From positions 43,365 to 107,364 of the forward strand of contig CAYNEI010000003.1 in assembly GCA_964396185.1 (NCBI GenBank): DNA of 64,000 nt. The letters are read 5' to 3'. This document shows, one piece after another, positions 16,974-25,870 of the stretch; position 1 is the stretch's first letter, and every line of letters begins with the position of its first letter. The translations under genes and the position numbers were made by a program. Under the pieces are notes generated by a model. That model ran no database searches and had not been told where the DNA came from. It saw only the letters and a list, made by a program, of their open reading frames with translations. Source of the stretch: CAYNEI01 sp964396185 (GTDB lineage: Archaea; Thermoplasmatota; SW-10-69-26).

Positions 16974-17232
16974 TCACCACAACGTCACAACGAGCACGAA
17001 GGAACAGGGAACACAGCACCGACGCCACCCCCGATCGATACGCGCAGCGAGCGACTCCGCCCGTGACAGTTCTGTGATCCGTGCGCTACCCTCTGTTCTC
17101 TGTGCGCCCGTCATCCGCCGAGTCCCAGGACCTGAAGCCCTCCCCCGGGCCTCCCCCCGGGGGCCGTGGTGTCCCCCGATCGGGTTCCTTGCCCCGGATC
17201 GGTCCGTTGTGCTCGTTGTGGCGTCGTGGTGA
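16974..17232. repeat. Inverted CACAACG-type repeat locus B
   Basis: Left end TCACCACAACGTCACAACG (16974-16992), continuing GAGCACGAAGGAACAGG; right end TTGTGCTCGTTGTGG (17207-17221) and CGTCGTGGTGA (17222-17232). The ends are inverted copies, as at loci A and C. The locus fills most of the 366-base gene-free stretch between the divergent PhzF-like gene and coaBC, so it lies in or beside both promoters. The centre (17030-17190) holds no frame I would call. Confidence 0.65.
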
Positions 17233-17286
17233 ACGTCGGCCCGTCCAGCGGCCAAGCTTTTGAAGGGAAGCCCCCTATCGCGGCCC

Positions 17287-18477
17287 ATGCACCCCTCAGG
17301 CGCGATCCGCGGCGGCCAGTCCACGCTGCTGGAGGGCAAGACCATCGCGCTGGCGGTCACCGGCAGCATCGCGGCCGTGGAGACGGTCAAGCTGGCCCGC
17401 GAGCTCATCCGCCACGGCGCAGAGGTGATCCCCTTCGCCTCCCAGGCGGCCCTGGGGATCCTCCACCCCAACGCGCTGGAGTTCGCCACGGGTCACGCAC
17501 CCATCACGGCGCTCTCCGGCCAGGTCGAGCACCTGTGGGGCGCCAAGGGCGAGGTGGACTGCGTGCTGCTCGCACCAGCCACGGCCAACTCCATCGCCAA
17601 GGTGGCCCTGGCCATCGACGACACGCCGGTCACCAGCCTGGTGGGCACCACGCTCGGCCACGGTCCCGTGGTCATCGCGCCGGCCATGCACGAGCAGATG
17701 CTCGACAACCCCGCCACCCAGGACCACCTCGAGACCCTGCGGGAGCGCGGCGCGCGCATCGTGGAACCGGTGCTCGAGGAGCAAGAAGCCAAGATGGCCA
17801 GCATCGAGGCCATCGTCGAGCACGTCCTTGCCGCCACCGGCCCCGGCACGCTGGCCGGCAAACGGGTGCTCGTGATCAACGGCTCCACCATCGAGGCCAT
17901 CGACAAGATGCGCGTCGTGACCAACAAGAGCACCGGCCGCACAGGCGCCGCGATGGCTCGAGAAGCCTTCCGGCTCGGTGCTGACGTGGAGCTCTGGTTC
18001 GGGCATGGCCACTGCGAGCTGCCGGCCTCTGTGCCTGTGCGCAGGTTCGTGACCGTGGCCGACCTCATCGAGCTCGCGCCAGACGCGGCCGAGTTCGACT
18101 GGGTGCTGCTACCGGCAGCCATCTCGGACTTCCGCACGGAGCCAGGCGATGGCAAGCTCTCCAGCGGGACTGATCTGAGCCTGGAGCTCGTGCCCACCGA
18201 GAAGGTGCTGCCCAAGCTACGCGAGGTCCTCTCCGGGGACCAGCGCCTCGTGGCCTTCAAGGCCGAGGCCGGTGCTAGCGAGGAGGCGCTGCTGGAGAAG
18301 GTCGGCCGCTTCCTCAAGGAGAACCGCGCCGATGCCGTCGTGGCGAATCGGCTCGAGGAGGTGGACGTGGACGACACGCGCGTGCACGTGGTCACCGACG
18401 GCGGCTCGCAAGCCATGGAAGGGACCAAGGACACCGTGGCCCGCTTGGTGCTCATCCACCTCTCGGAGGCCCTCTAA
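17287..18477 (+). CDS. coaBC: Phosphopantothenoylcysteine synthetase/decarboxylase CoaBC
   Basis: 396 residues from the ATG at 17287. The N-terminal half is the flavin-dependent decarboxylase: KTIALAVTGSIAAVETVKLA, LAPATANSIAKVALAIDDTP, and IAPAMHEQMLDNPATQ with the active-site PAMHxxM. The C-terminal half (GKRVLVINGSTIEAIDKMRV, then TNKSTGRTGAAMAREAFRLG) is the ligase, ending with AFKAEAGASEE and VANRLEEVDVD. It adds cysteine to phosphopantothenate and decarboxylates the product. A weak box CTTTTGAAG (17254-17262) is at leaderless distance. The pantoate kinase gene begins one base after its stop. Confidence 0.96.
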   Translation: MHPSGAIRGGQSTLLEGKTIALAVTGSIAAVETVKLARELIRHGAEVIPFASQAALGILHPNALEFATGHAPITALSGQVEHLWGAKGEVDCVLLAPATANSIAKVALAIDDTPVTSLVGTTLGHGPVVIAPAMHEQMLDNPATQDHLETLRERGARIVEPVLEEQEAKMASIEAIVEHVLAATGPGTLAGKRVLVINGSTIEAIDKMRVVTNKSTGRTGAAMAREAFRLGADVELWFGHGHCELPASVPVRRFVTVADLIELAPDAAEFDWVLLPAAISDFRTEPGDGKLSSGTDLSLELVPTEKVLPKLREVLSGDQRLVAFKAEAGASEEALLEKVGRFLKENRADAVVANRLEEVDVDDTRVHVVTDGGSQAMEGTKDTVARLVLIHLSEAL

Positions 18478-18478
18478 C

Positions 18479-19399
18479 ATGGCGCCCACGGATCTGGTCA
18501 AGCGCAGCGAAGCCACGACGTTCGCACCCTGCCACGTCAGCGCCTTCTTCGTGCCACGCATCGAGCCCAAGGAGCCAGCCAAGACCGGCTCCTGGGGTGC
18601 GGGGCTCTGCCTGGGCACCGGTGTCGTGGCCACGGTGGAAGCCCAAGCGGCCAGCGAGCCCAGCATCCAGGTCACACGCGCCAACCGGGAGGGCGAGGCG
18701 AACGTCACCCGCGAGGCGCTGCGCCAGCTGCTCGGCGACCGAGGCGTCCAGGTGGCCTGCACCGTCCACGAAGGCAGCCCCACAGGCCAGGGCTTCGGCA
18801 TCAGCGGCTCCAGCGCGCTGGCCAGCGCCTTCGCGCTCGCCCGGTGTCTGGGCGATGGGCGCTCGGATGCCCTGCGCGCGGCACACCTGGCCGAGGTGCG
18901 CCACCGCACGGGCCTCTCGGACGTAGCCGCCAGCTTCCTCGGCGGTGCCGTGCTGCGCACCAAGCCCGGCCTGGCCCCCTACGGCACCCAGACCCGGCTG
19001 CCTGCCAGGGGCGAGGTCGTGGTGGCCACCGTGGGCAGGGAGGTGGAGACCAGCAAGGTCCTGCGCGACCGCGACGTGCTCGAGCGCATCACCGAGGTCG
19101 GCCAGGGCTGCCTGGAGCGCGTGGCCGAGAACCCAACCCTGGAAGCCATCTTCCGCGAGGGTGCGCTCTTCGACCGGGAGACCGGGATCGTCGACGACAA
19201 CACGCTCACCGCCATCGATGCGTGCGCTGAGGGCGGCGTGGCCATGGCGGCCATGCTGGGCAACACCGTGGTGGCCTACGGCGAGACCGAGGTGCTCACC
19301 GACGTGCTCGCCAGCTTCGGGGACCCGCACGCCATCCCCATCGACGACGGCGGCCTGCGGCTCTTCGACAAAGCCGCCCTCTCGGGCCTGACCGGTTGA
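18479..19399 (+). CDS. Pantoate kinase (GHMP family)
   Basis: 306 residues. FAPCHVSAFFVP is the N-terminal substrate strand and GQGFGISGSSALASAFALA the GHMP ATP-binding motif. The archaeal route to CoA uses pantoate kinase and then phosphopantothenate synthetase; placement directly after coaBC (one-base gap) supports pantoate as substrate over homoserine or mevalonate. RTGLSDVAASFLGG and a C-terminal PIDDGGLRLF fit the family. Length is normal. Confidence 0.88.
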   Translation: MAPTDLVKRSEATTFAPCHVSAFFVPRIEPKEPAKTGSWGAGLCLGTGVVATVEAQAASEPSIQVTRANREGEANVTREALRQLLGDRGVQVACTVHEGSPTGQGFGISGSSALASAFALARCLGDGRSDALRAAHLAEVRHRTGLSDVAASFLGGAVLRTKPGLAPYGTQTRLPARGEVVVATVGREVETSKVLRDRDVLERITEVGQGCLERVAENPTLEAIFREGALFDRETGIVDDNTLTAIDACAEGGVAMAAMLGNTVVAYGETEVLTDVLASFGDPHAIPIDDGGLRLFDKAALSGLTG

Positions 19400-19482
19400 C
19401 CGAGCTTGACCGCCTGAGCTTCCGAGGGGCTCTTACAGGGTTCGATGGGAACATTGACACCCCTTGGCACCCATCCCTGCCC

Positions 19483-20460
19483 GTGCGCATCGCCTGGATG
19501 CTGCTGCTGGCTTTCGCCCTGGCGGCCAGCGGATGCCTCTCCGGCGCCGAGGACCCAGACCCCCAGGCCGGCTCAAGCGATATGCCCGGGTACGAGGCCC
19601 ATACCCGGATCCTCAACGATGCTGCCCAAGAGAGCCAGCGCGAGGCCGACGGTCTCCCGGCCCCCGATCTCGAGGTGGGCACGGCCTGGACCTACGAAGC
19701 CAGCGGGCGCTGGGATCTCACCGACCGGTTCACCGTCGTCGTCGCCGAGGCCAGCGAGGAAGGCTACCTCTTCGCCGGGGCCGAGCCCAGCGATCTCAAA
19801 GGCGAGGTGCACCTCGAGAGAGCTTGGTTCGGCCATCGGGACGCTGAGCTCAACCGCCTGCCCAGCCCCCAGCACCCGGAAGGCTGGCCCATCCTCGACT
19901 TCCCCCTCTACGATGGCAAGACGTGGAAACGGGGCGTGCACACGGTCACCGCGCAGGCCGCCCCCGTCGAGACACCTTCCGGCTTCGAGCCGGGCTACCG
20001 CATGAGCTTGGGCGACGACTCGTTCAACGTCACCTGGACGTATGCCCCCAGCGTAGGCTTCCTCACAAGCTACACCTACACCTGGGAGGGCGCGCCCCGC
20101 TTCGATGTCCGCTTGGCCGAGCAGACCACGCTCACCGAGGCCCTCTGGTACGAGACAGGCCCTGTGGCCGAGACCGATGACGAGGGCGAGGTGCACGCCG
20201 CCACCCTCGACGTGCCCGAGGGGTTCGACCACGTCATGGCCTACGCCGGCGGCACCGACGGGGCCGCGGGCACCGTGCTCCCCGCACCAGGCGGCCAGGC
20301 ACCGTGGCTCTTCTCCGTGGACCGCACCGGCGAGGCGTTCTTCGCCGAGCTCTTCGAGGCCACCCCGGGCCCCTGGACGCTGACCGCCAGCCACCGCGGC
20401 GGGGGCTTCGCGTTCGTCTGGGCCGTGCCCGTGGCCTGGCAAGCGATCCCGCTGGGCTAA
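19483..20460 (+). CDS. Secreted lipoprotein
   Basis: 325 residues from the GTG at 19483. VRIAWMLLLAFALAASGCLS is a signal peptide with lipobox LAASG|C, so Cys would be lipid-modified and the protein anchored outside the membrane. The mature part is acidic and beta-rich (TWTYEASGRWDLTDRFTVVV, YDGKTWKRGVHTVTAQ). I do not recognise a family. It follows pantoate kinase on the same strand; a longer reading from 19396 overlapping that gene would lack a signal at its N-terminus and is not favoured. Confidence 0.7.
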   Translation: MRIAWMLLLAFALAASGCLSGAEDPDPQAGSSDMPGYEAHTRILNDAAQESQREADGLPAPDLEVGTAWTYEASGRWDLTDRFTVVVAEASEEGYLFAGAEPSDLKGEVHLERAWFGHRDAELNRLPSPQHPEGWPILDFPLYDGKTWKRGVHTVTAQAAPVETPSGFEPGYRMSLGDDSFNVTWTYAPSVGFLTSYTYTWEGAPRFDVRLAEQTTLTEALWYETGPVAETDDEGEVHAATLDVPEGFDHVMAYAGGTDGAAGTVLPAPGGQAPWLFSVDRTGEAFFAELFEATPGPWTLTASHRGGGFAFVWAVPVAWQAIPLG

Positions 20461-20473
20461 CCTGGCGCCCTGC

Positions 20474-21382
20474 TCATCCGTCGCGTTCCCGGATGAACGC
20501 GGGCAGCAGGATGCCCACCACCACGAGCGAGCCACCGGCGGCGTGGAACCAGGTCAGCGTGTCGTCGAGCAGCACAGCCGAGCCCACGACCGCGAACAGA
20601 GGCACCAGGCCCAGGGCAGGCGCGGTGCGGCCCACGCCGAGCAACTGGACGCCCAGGTAGTAGGTCACGAACGCGATGGCCGTGGCCACCAAGCCCAAAT
20701 ACGTGACGTTGAGCCAGGCCCGCCAGCTCCAGCTGGCAAGCTCCGGGATGCCCTCGACAGCCAAGGCCAGGGGAGTCAGGAGCAGGGCACCCAGCGCGGA
20801 GGCCACCAGGATGCTGGTCACCGCCGGCACGGTGTCCGAGAGGCGCTTGCCCACCACGGTGTAGGCGCCGTAGGCCACAGCCGAGGCCACGAAGACGAGA
20901 TCGCCTAGCACGCGCGCCGAGCCCGTGCCACCGGTGGCCAGGGCATCCCAGCCCACCACGAGCGATCCCACGAGCGCCAGGCCCGCACCCATCACGGGCA
21001 CGCGGTGGACGGGGTCGCGCGTGAACAAGGCGGCCAGGAGCAGGGCGAAGAGCCCCACGAACCCGGGCGTGATGATGGCCCCATCCGTTGCGGGCGCCAG
21101 GCGCACGCCGATGAGGAAGAGCACGGTGTAGGTGGTGATGCCTGTCAGGCTCATGACCAAGAGCAGCCCCCAGTCCCGGCGCGTGAGCTGGATGCGCTTG
21201 CGCCGGTCGAAGACGAACCACGCGGGCACCAGCGCGATGGCAGCGATGGCGAAGCGGCCCACGGTGACGGTCATGGGTGGCGCATCGTGGGCGGCCAGGC
21301 GCGCGGTGACCCAGGCCCCGCTCCAAGCGATGGCGGTGAGCACGAGGAGCAAGTACCCGAGCAGGCTGCGCCGTTCCAGCAC
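20474..21382 (-). CDS. EamA/DMT-family transporter
   Basis: 302 residues from the GTG at 21382, with ten hydrophobic segments in two EamA repeats. The first begins LGYLLLVLTAIAWSGAWVTA and includes YTVLFLIGVRLAPATDGAII; the second begins GDLVFVASAVAYGAYTVVGK and includes LGLVATAIAFVTYYLGVQLL. Such carriers export or import small metabolites; the substrate cannot be read. The start is set by the box CTTTTATCAA at 21403-21412 about 26 bases upstream, which is shared with the divergent carboxypeptidase gene. Confidence 0.88.
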   Translation of the reverse strand: MLERRSLLGYLLLVLTAIAWSGAWVTARLAAHDAPPMTVTVGRFAIAAIALVPAWFVFDRRKRIQLTRRDWGLLLVMSLTGITTYTVLFLIGVRLAPATDGAIITPGFVGLFALLLAALFTRDPVHRVPVMGAGLALVGSLVVGWDALATGGTGSARVLGDLVFVASAVAYGAYTVVGKRLSDTVPAVTSILVASALGALLLTPLALAVEGIPELASWSWRAWLNVTYLGLVATAIAFVTYYLGVQLLGVGRTAPALGLVPLFAVVGSAVLLDDTLTWFHAAGGSLVVVGILLPAFIRERDG

Positions 21383-21402
21383 ACCGCGCCAGCACGACGG
21401 GT

Positions 21403-21412
21403 TGATAAAAGA
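21403..21412. promoter_or_regulatory. Shared divergent TATA box
   Basis: TTGATAAAAG on the plus strand, CTTTTATCAA on the minus strand. It lies about 25 bases from the GTG at 21382 (minus) and about 24 from the GTG at 21431 (plus), so a single A/T-rich element appears to serve two leaderless genes only 48 bases apart. Confidence 0.55.
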
Positions 21413-21430
21413 GGCGCGCTTGACCGGAGC

Positions 21431-22915
21431 GTGGCCTCCGCCAAGCAAGCGCTCGAGGATCGGTTGCGACGCGTCAACGCGCTCAACCGCGCCGCCAGCC
21501 TCCTCCACTGGGACCAGCAGACCATGATGCCATCAGGCGGGACCGAGGCTCGCGCCCAGGAGCTGGCCACCCTGCATGCCGTGGCCCACGAGATCGCCAC
21601 GGACCCCGAGGTGGGCAAGCTCATCCAAGCCGTGGATGCCGAGGCCGCTACCCAAGAGGAGCGCGCGCTCGTGCGCGAGGCGCGCTGGAGCTACGAGCGC
21701 GCCGTTCGCGTGCCCGACGAGCTCGTCGAGCAGATCGCAGGCACCACGGCTCGTGCCCATGAAGCATGGGTGAAGGCCAAGGCCGAGAGCGACTACGCGA
21801 GCTTCGAGCCGTGGCTGGCCAAGGTGCTCGAGCTCAAGCGCGCCTACGCCGAAGCCATCGATCCGGACCGGGATCCCTACGAGGTGCTCTACGAGGACTA
21901 CGAGCCCTGGCTCCCGCTGCCCACAGCCGAGGCCACGATCCAGGCCCTCGGGGACGGGCTCGCACCCCTCATCCAGCGCGCCCCCGAGCCCCCCGAACCA
22001 GGGGAGGGCCCCCTTGCCGGCGCGTGGCCCATCGAGGGCCAAGCCACCCTCTCCCAGGCCCTGCTCGAGCGCATGGGCTACGACTTCCAGCGCGGCCGGC
22101 TCGACCAAGCGCCGCACCCGTTCAGCTCAGGCAACCGGTACGATGCGCGCGTGACCACGCGCTACGAGCCCGAGGACCCCATCTCAGCGGTGACCAGCAC
22201 GATCCACGAGATGGGGCACGCCATGTACACCCAAGGTCTGCCCGAGGCGCACTTCGGCACACCCGTGGGCCAGTCGCGCAACCTGGTGGTGCACGAGTCC
22301 CAGTCCCGGTTCTGGGAGAACCACGTGGCCCGCTCACGACCCTTCTGGGACATGGCCGCGCCCATGATGGAGCAGGCCTTCCCTGACAAGGCCGGGCGCC
22401 TGGAGCCCGAGGCGTGCTGGCGGGCAGCCAACGTGGTCCAGCCCACGCTCATCCGGGTGGATTCCGACGAGCTCACCTACCACCTGCACATCGCGCTGCG
22501 TACCGAGCTGGAGGCCCAACTCGTGCGCGGCGAGCTCTCCACCAGCGAGCTGCCCGCCGCGTGGAACGAACGCACCGAGGCCCTGCTGGGCCTCAAGGTA
22601 CCCGACGATGCCCGCGGCGTACTCCAGGACGTGCACTGGAGCGGTGGATCGTTCGGCTACTTCCCCACCTACTCGTTGGGCTCCATGCTGGCCGCCCAGC
22701 TCTCTGCCGCCCTCGAGGACGCCCTTGGGCCCCTGGACGCGCTCATCGCTGACGAGGCCTTCGGCGAGCTGGAGGCCTGGATGGGAGACAACGTCCACGC
22801 CCATGGCCGCCTCTACACGACCCCGGCGCTCATCGAGCAAGCCACCGGCGCACCGCTCGGTCACGAGGCGTTCCTGGCCTACGCGGAACGGAAGTACGAT
22901 CGCCTCTGGGCTTGA
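21431..22915 (+). CDS. M32 metallocarboxypeptidase (Taq/Pfu type)
   Basis: 494 residues from the GTG at 21431, the normal length for M32. TIHEMGHAMYTQGL near residue 258 is the HExxH zinc site; VVHESQSRFWENHVARSRPF holds the downstream Glu ligand motif (HESQSRxxE). NRAASLLHWDQQTMMPSGG at the N-terminus is characteristic of the family. It trims C-terminal residues from peptides in the cytosol. The next gene lies on the opposite strand. Confidence 0.96.
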   Translation: MASAKQALEDRLRRVNALNRAASLLHWDQQTMMPSGGTEARAQELATLHAVAHEIATDPEVGKLIQAVDAEAATQEERALVREARWSYERAVRVPDELVEQIAGTTARAHEAWVKAKAESDYASFEPWLAKVLELKRAYAEAIDPDRDPYEVLYEDYEPWLPLPTAEATIQALGDGLAPLIQRAPEPPEPGEGPLAGAWPIEGQATLSQALLERMGYDFQRGRLDQAPHPFSSGNRYDARVTTRYEPEDPISAVTSTIHEMGHAMYTQGLPEAHFGTPVGQSRNLVVHESQSRFWENHVARSRPFWDMAAPMMEQAFPDKAGRLEPEACWRAANVVQPTLIRVDSDELTYHLHIALRTELEAQLVRGELSTSELPAAWNERTEALLGLKVPDDARGVLQDVHWSGGSFGYFPTYSLGSMLAAQLSAALEDALGPLDALIADEAFGELEAWMGDNVHAHGRLYTTPALIEQATGAPLGHEAFLAYAERKYDRLWA

Positions 22916-22967
22916 GAGATGCTGTGGGAGAGGCCATCAGACGGGCCATGAGACAAGCAGTGAGCCT

Positions 22968-23846
22968 TCAAGCCTCGTTGTAGAGCACGGGCTCGATGGG
23001 TCGCGTCTTGTACGAGCCGTCCTCGGAGACGAGCAGCATGTGGTGGGGTGGCAGCGGGTCCAGGCCCACGTCCTGCTCGATCATCTGCTCGCTGGACACC
23101 AGCACGGCGCCCCGGCCGTCTGGGTCCACGACGACGGCTTTGCCATCCTCGCAGGCGAACCCGCCAGCGCGGCTGACGTACAAGCTCTCGATGCGCTCTG
23201 CCGTCGCACTGGCCCAGCGCAGTGCGACCAGGCTGCGACCGTCGGTGAGCGCCAGGTTGGCGATGGTGCCCTGGTCGAGCACGTCGTACTCGGCCTTGAG
23301 CGCCTCGATGCGAGCCAAGCCCGCCTCGACGGCCTCACCCAGGCGGTGGACCTCGAAGGGGCCTTCGGTGGACCCGAGCTCGGCTTGGATGAGCGCGAAG
23401 AGGTGCTCGCTGTCCGTGGTGCCCTCGATGTTCGCGTAGGCCTCATCCGGCAGGCTGCGGCGAAGGGGCCGCATGATCTTGTTGAAGCCCCGGACGTGGC
23501 CGTTGTGCATGAAGAGCAGATCGCCGGCTTGGAACGGGTGGCAGTTGGTGGTCTGGACGTTCATGCCGGGACTGGCCCCGCGGACATGCGCGAAGAACAT
23601 GGGTGTTTCCACGCGCGGGGCGATGTGCTGCATGTTGGTATCCGCCCACGCTGGGGAGAGGTTGCGGTAGAGGGCGGGCTCGGATCCGAGCTTGGGCACG
23701 TACCAGCCGACCCCGAAACCGTCTCCGTTGAGCGGCTTGCGGCCTTCCCGGGCGTTGGAGGACTGATCGATGATGGAGTGCGTAGGCTGGTAGATGAGCT
23801 CATCCAGCCGGATGGGAGGTCCTAGGTAGGCTGCGAAGCGACACAC
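22968..23846 (-). CDS. Class II glutamine amidotransferase-like protein (YafJ/EgtC type)
   Basis: 292 residues. The GTG at 23846 makes Cys residue 2 (VCRFAAYLGPPIRL), as required for an N-terminal nucleophile; a start farther upstream would block it. NGDGFGVGWYVP, FFAHVRGAS, CHPFQAGDLLFMHNGHVRG and TTDSEHLFALI are the glutamine-binding motifs. It lacks a synthase partner domain, like YafJ and EgtC, so the acceptor is unknown; hydrolysis of a gamma-glutamyl bond is the family-level expectation. Confidence 0.88.
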   Translation of the reverse strand: MCRFAAYLGPPIRLDELIYQPTHSIIDQSSNAREGRKPLNGDGFGVGWYVPKLGSEPALYRNLSPAWADTNMQHIAPRVETPMFFAHVRGASPGMNVQTTNCHPFQAGDLLFMHNGHVRGFNKIMRPLRRSLPDEAYANIEGTTDSEHLFALIQAELGSTEGPFEVHRLGEAVEAGLARIEALKAEYDVLDQGTIANLALTDGRSLVALRWASATAERIESLYVSRAGGFACEDGKAVVVDPDGRGAVLVSSEQMIEQDVGLDPLPPHHMLLVSEDGSYKTRPIEPVLYNEA

Positions 23847-23994
23847 GTTGGTTCGCCAGGCGCTCCACACCTACTTCAACCCTCGGGAACACCCCTGGGC
23901 CACCCCGGGAGCAGGGCCGCCGTGGGCGCCCCTCTTCGCGGGGTCTCGGTCTGCGCCGCGAGAAGGGATAAGAGAGGGACGCGCTTGGCCGTGC

Positions 23995-24954
23995 ATGGAA
24001 CCCCCGGAGATCGTCCAGCGGGAGCTGGCCTACCACCGGCGTGATGTCCCCGTGGTCGACGGCGTGCGGATGAGCGTGATCGACCAGGCCCCTGAGGGCT
24101 CAGGAAGCGGTGAGACGGTGCTTTTCCTCCACGGCAACCCCGCCTGGTCGCTGCTGTGGCGCAACCTCATCCCCCCCATGCTCGAGGCCGGTCACCGCGT
24201 CGTCGCACCGGATCTCATCGGGTTCGGCATGAGCGAGAAGCCCCTGGCTCCCGCCTACCACAGCCTGGAGCGCCACATCGCCAACCTGGAGGCCATGGCA
24301 GACGAGATGGAGCTCGAGGGGCTCACCCTGGTGCTCCACGACTGGGGCGGGCCCATGGGCATGGGGCTAGCCACGCGCCAACGCGAGCGGATCGAACGCA
24401 TCGTCATCGCCAACACGCTGGCCTTCCCACCCCGTAGCCAGCGCTCGCTGTCCACCTGGCACCGCATCCTCTCCAGCAAGCCAGGCAAGGCGCTGGCCAC
24501 GCGCTTCAACCTCGTGGCCCGCTCGGCCTTCCGGATGGGCGTGCGTGACCCGTTAGCGGATGATGTCAAGGAGGGCTACCTGTGGCCCATGCGCGAGCGG
24601 GGTGCGCGGGTGGCGGCCAGCGAGCTCGTTCGCATGGTCCCAGATGGGCCCGAGCACCCGAGCGCGCGCACCCTGGATCGCATCCAGGACGGCTACCCCG
24701 AGCTCAAGGACCGCCCCATGCGCGTGCTCTGGGCCGACGGGGACCCGGTCATGCGGGCCAAGCTGGCCAGCAAGTGGGTGGATGCCTTCCCGCAGGCCGA
24801 GCTCACCCACGTCAGCGAGACCGCCAGCCACTTCTGGCAGGAAGACGAGCCGGAGGCCTTCGCTCAGGAGATCTTGCGGTTCATCGACGCCGATGGGATC
24901 CAACCCGGAGGCACGAAGGCACGGAGCGAACGGAGCCCATCTGAAATACGATAG
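23995..24954 (+). CDS. Alpha/beta hydrolase, haloalkane dehalogenase-like
   Basis: 319 residues. LHGNPAWSLLWRNLIP, with Asn48, and VLHDWGGPMGMG, with nucleophile Asp116 and Trp117, match the haloalkane dehalogenase pattern: the Asn and the Trp next to the Asp are the halide-binding pair in that family. The catalytic His is in ETASHFW (His279). APDLIGFGMSEKP is also typical. Start at 23995 because GGATAAGAG (about 23966-23974) is about 26 bases upstream. The last 15 residues are encoded by the left arm of repeat locus D. Epoxide hydrolase or other esterase is the alternative. Confidence 0.75.
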   Translation: MEPPEIVQRELAYHRRDVPVVDGVRMSVIDQAPEGSGSGETVLFLHGNPAWSLLWRNLIPPMLEAGHRVVAPDLIGFGMSEKPLAPAYHSLERHIANLEAMADEMELEGLTLVLHDWGGPMGMGLATRQRERIERIVIANTLAFPPRSQRSLSTWHRILSSKPGKALATRFNLVARSAFRMGVRDPLADDVKEGYLWPMRERGARVAASELVRMVPDGPEHPSARTLDRIQDGYPELKDRPMRVLWADGDPVMRAKLASKWVDAFPQAELTHVSETASHFWQEDEPEAFAQEILRFIDADGIQPGGTKARSERSPSEIR

Positions 24955-25040
24955 AGGTCCCGAGAGCGAGCTGAGGTTGTACGGGTAACCAAGCCTCGCC
25001 CGTTCTCCGTGGCCCTCCGTGTCTCTGTGTCTCCGTGTTG
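24912..25040. repeat. Inverted CACGAAG-type repeat locus D
   Basis: CACGAAGGCACGGAGCGAAC (24912-24931) faces CTCCGTGGCCCTCCGTGTCT and CTCCGTGTTG (25005-25040) as an imperfect inverted pair. It sits between the convergent hydrolase and acyltransferase genes, and its left arm runs into the 3-prime end of the hydrolase reading frame. Sequence and layout resemble loci A-C and E. Confidence 0.5.
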
Positions 25041-25048
25041 AAGGGACC

Positions 25049-25801
25049 CTACAGGAACGGGTTGCCGCGGGCTTCGATCTCCCGGTCCAGCTCGTCCTGC
25101 ATGAGGGTCTCGACGTCCCGGCGCAGCGACTCGATGGGGTCGCCATCAGCGGTCTCGGCGGTCATGTACTTCTCCGGATCGATGGGGGGGAGGAAGTGGA
25201 TGCGCCACTTCACGGGCAGCGGGAACAGGGTGGCCGGGATGGGCAGGCCCACGCCGATGAGGTCCTTGGTGAAGGAGAGCCGGGTGAGGGTCGGGTGGGC
25301 CTCCTCACCACCGATGATGACCACAGGCACCACGGGGGTGGCCGCGGCCAGGGCGACGCGAGCGAAGCCCGGCTGGAAGGTGGCGAGCTGGTAGCGCTCG
25401 GTGAAGGGCTTGAAGTTGCCCTGCTCGCCCTCGGGGAAGAAGAGCACGAGCTCGTCTTTGTCGAGGATGCGGACCGACTCGGTCACGCCTGCTGGGAACA
25501 CGCCGCCGCGTTGGCAGAGGTCGCGTAGCATCTCGAGCCGGAACCAGTTCGGGTGCGCGGCGGTGTAGACGTCCCGGTCCAGGTCGTCGTGGACCACCAT
25601 GAAGAGGTTGGCGAAGTCGAAGCCTGCCCAGCCCGTGTGGTTGGCCACGAGCAGGGCTTTGCCGTCGGGCACGTTGTCCAGGCCGGAGACCTCCAGGCGG
25701 GAGTACTTGCGGATGACGCGGTAGAGCGAAGCGATGCGCTCCACCAGCTCCTGGTCGATGCCGCCATCCCTGGCCCGCTCGCCTGGCATGCGAGCCGGCA
25801 C
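25049..25801 (-). CDS. PlsC-like lysophospholipid acyltransferase family protein
   Basis: 250 residues from the GTG at 25801 (GAGG seven bases upstream; an ATG at 25789 is the alternative). LLVANHTGWAGFDFANL stands where the family has the NHxxxxD acyl-transfer motif, here with two extra residues between His and Asp, as in some MGAT-like members. LVLFFPEGEQGNFKPF is the FPEG motif and VVPVVIIGGEEAHP the later strand. Archaeal membrane lipids are ethers, so the acyl acceptor and role are unclear. It is the third gene of a minus-strand run after the regulator and the R15P isomerase-like gene. Confidence 0.8.
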   Translation of the reverse strand: MPARMPGERARDGGIDQELVERIASLYRVIRKYSRLEVSGLDNVPDGKALLVANHTGWAGFDFANLFMVVHDDLDRDVYTAAHPNWFRLEMLRDLCQRGGVFPAGVTESVRILDKDELVLFFPEGEQGNFKPFTERYQLATFQPGFARVALAAATPVVPVVIIGGEEAHPTLTRLSFTKDLIGVGLPIPATLFPLPVKWRIHFLPPIDPEKYMTAETADGDPIESLRRDVETLMQDELDREIEARGNPFL

Positions 25802-25870
25802 ACGTCGCCTCTGGTTCTTCTCTCTTCCCCTACCGGGAGAAAACGAGCGTGCGGCCACGCAGGATGGGTG

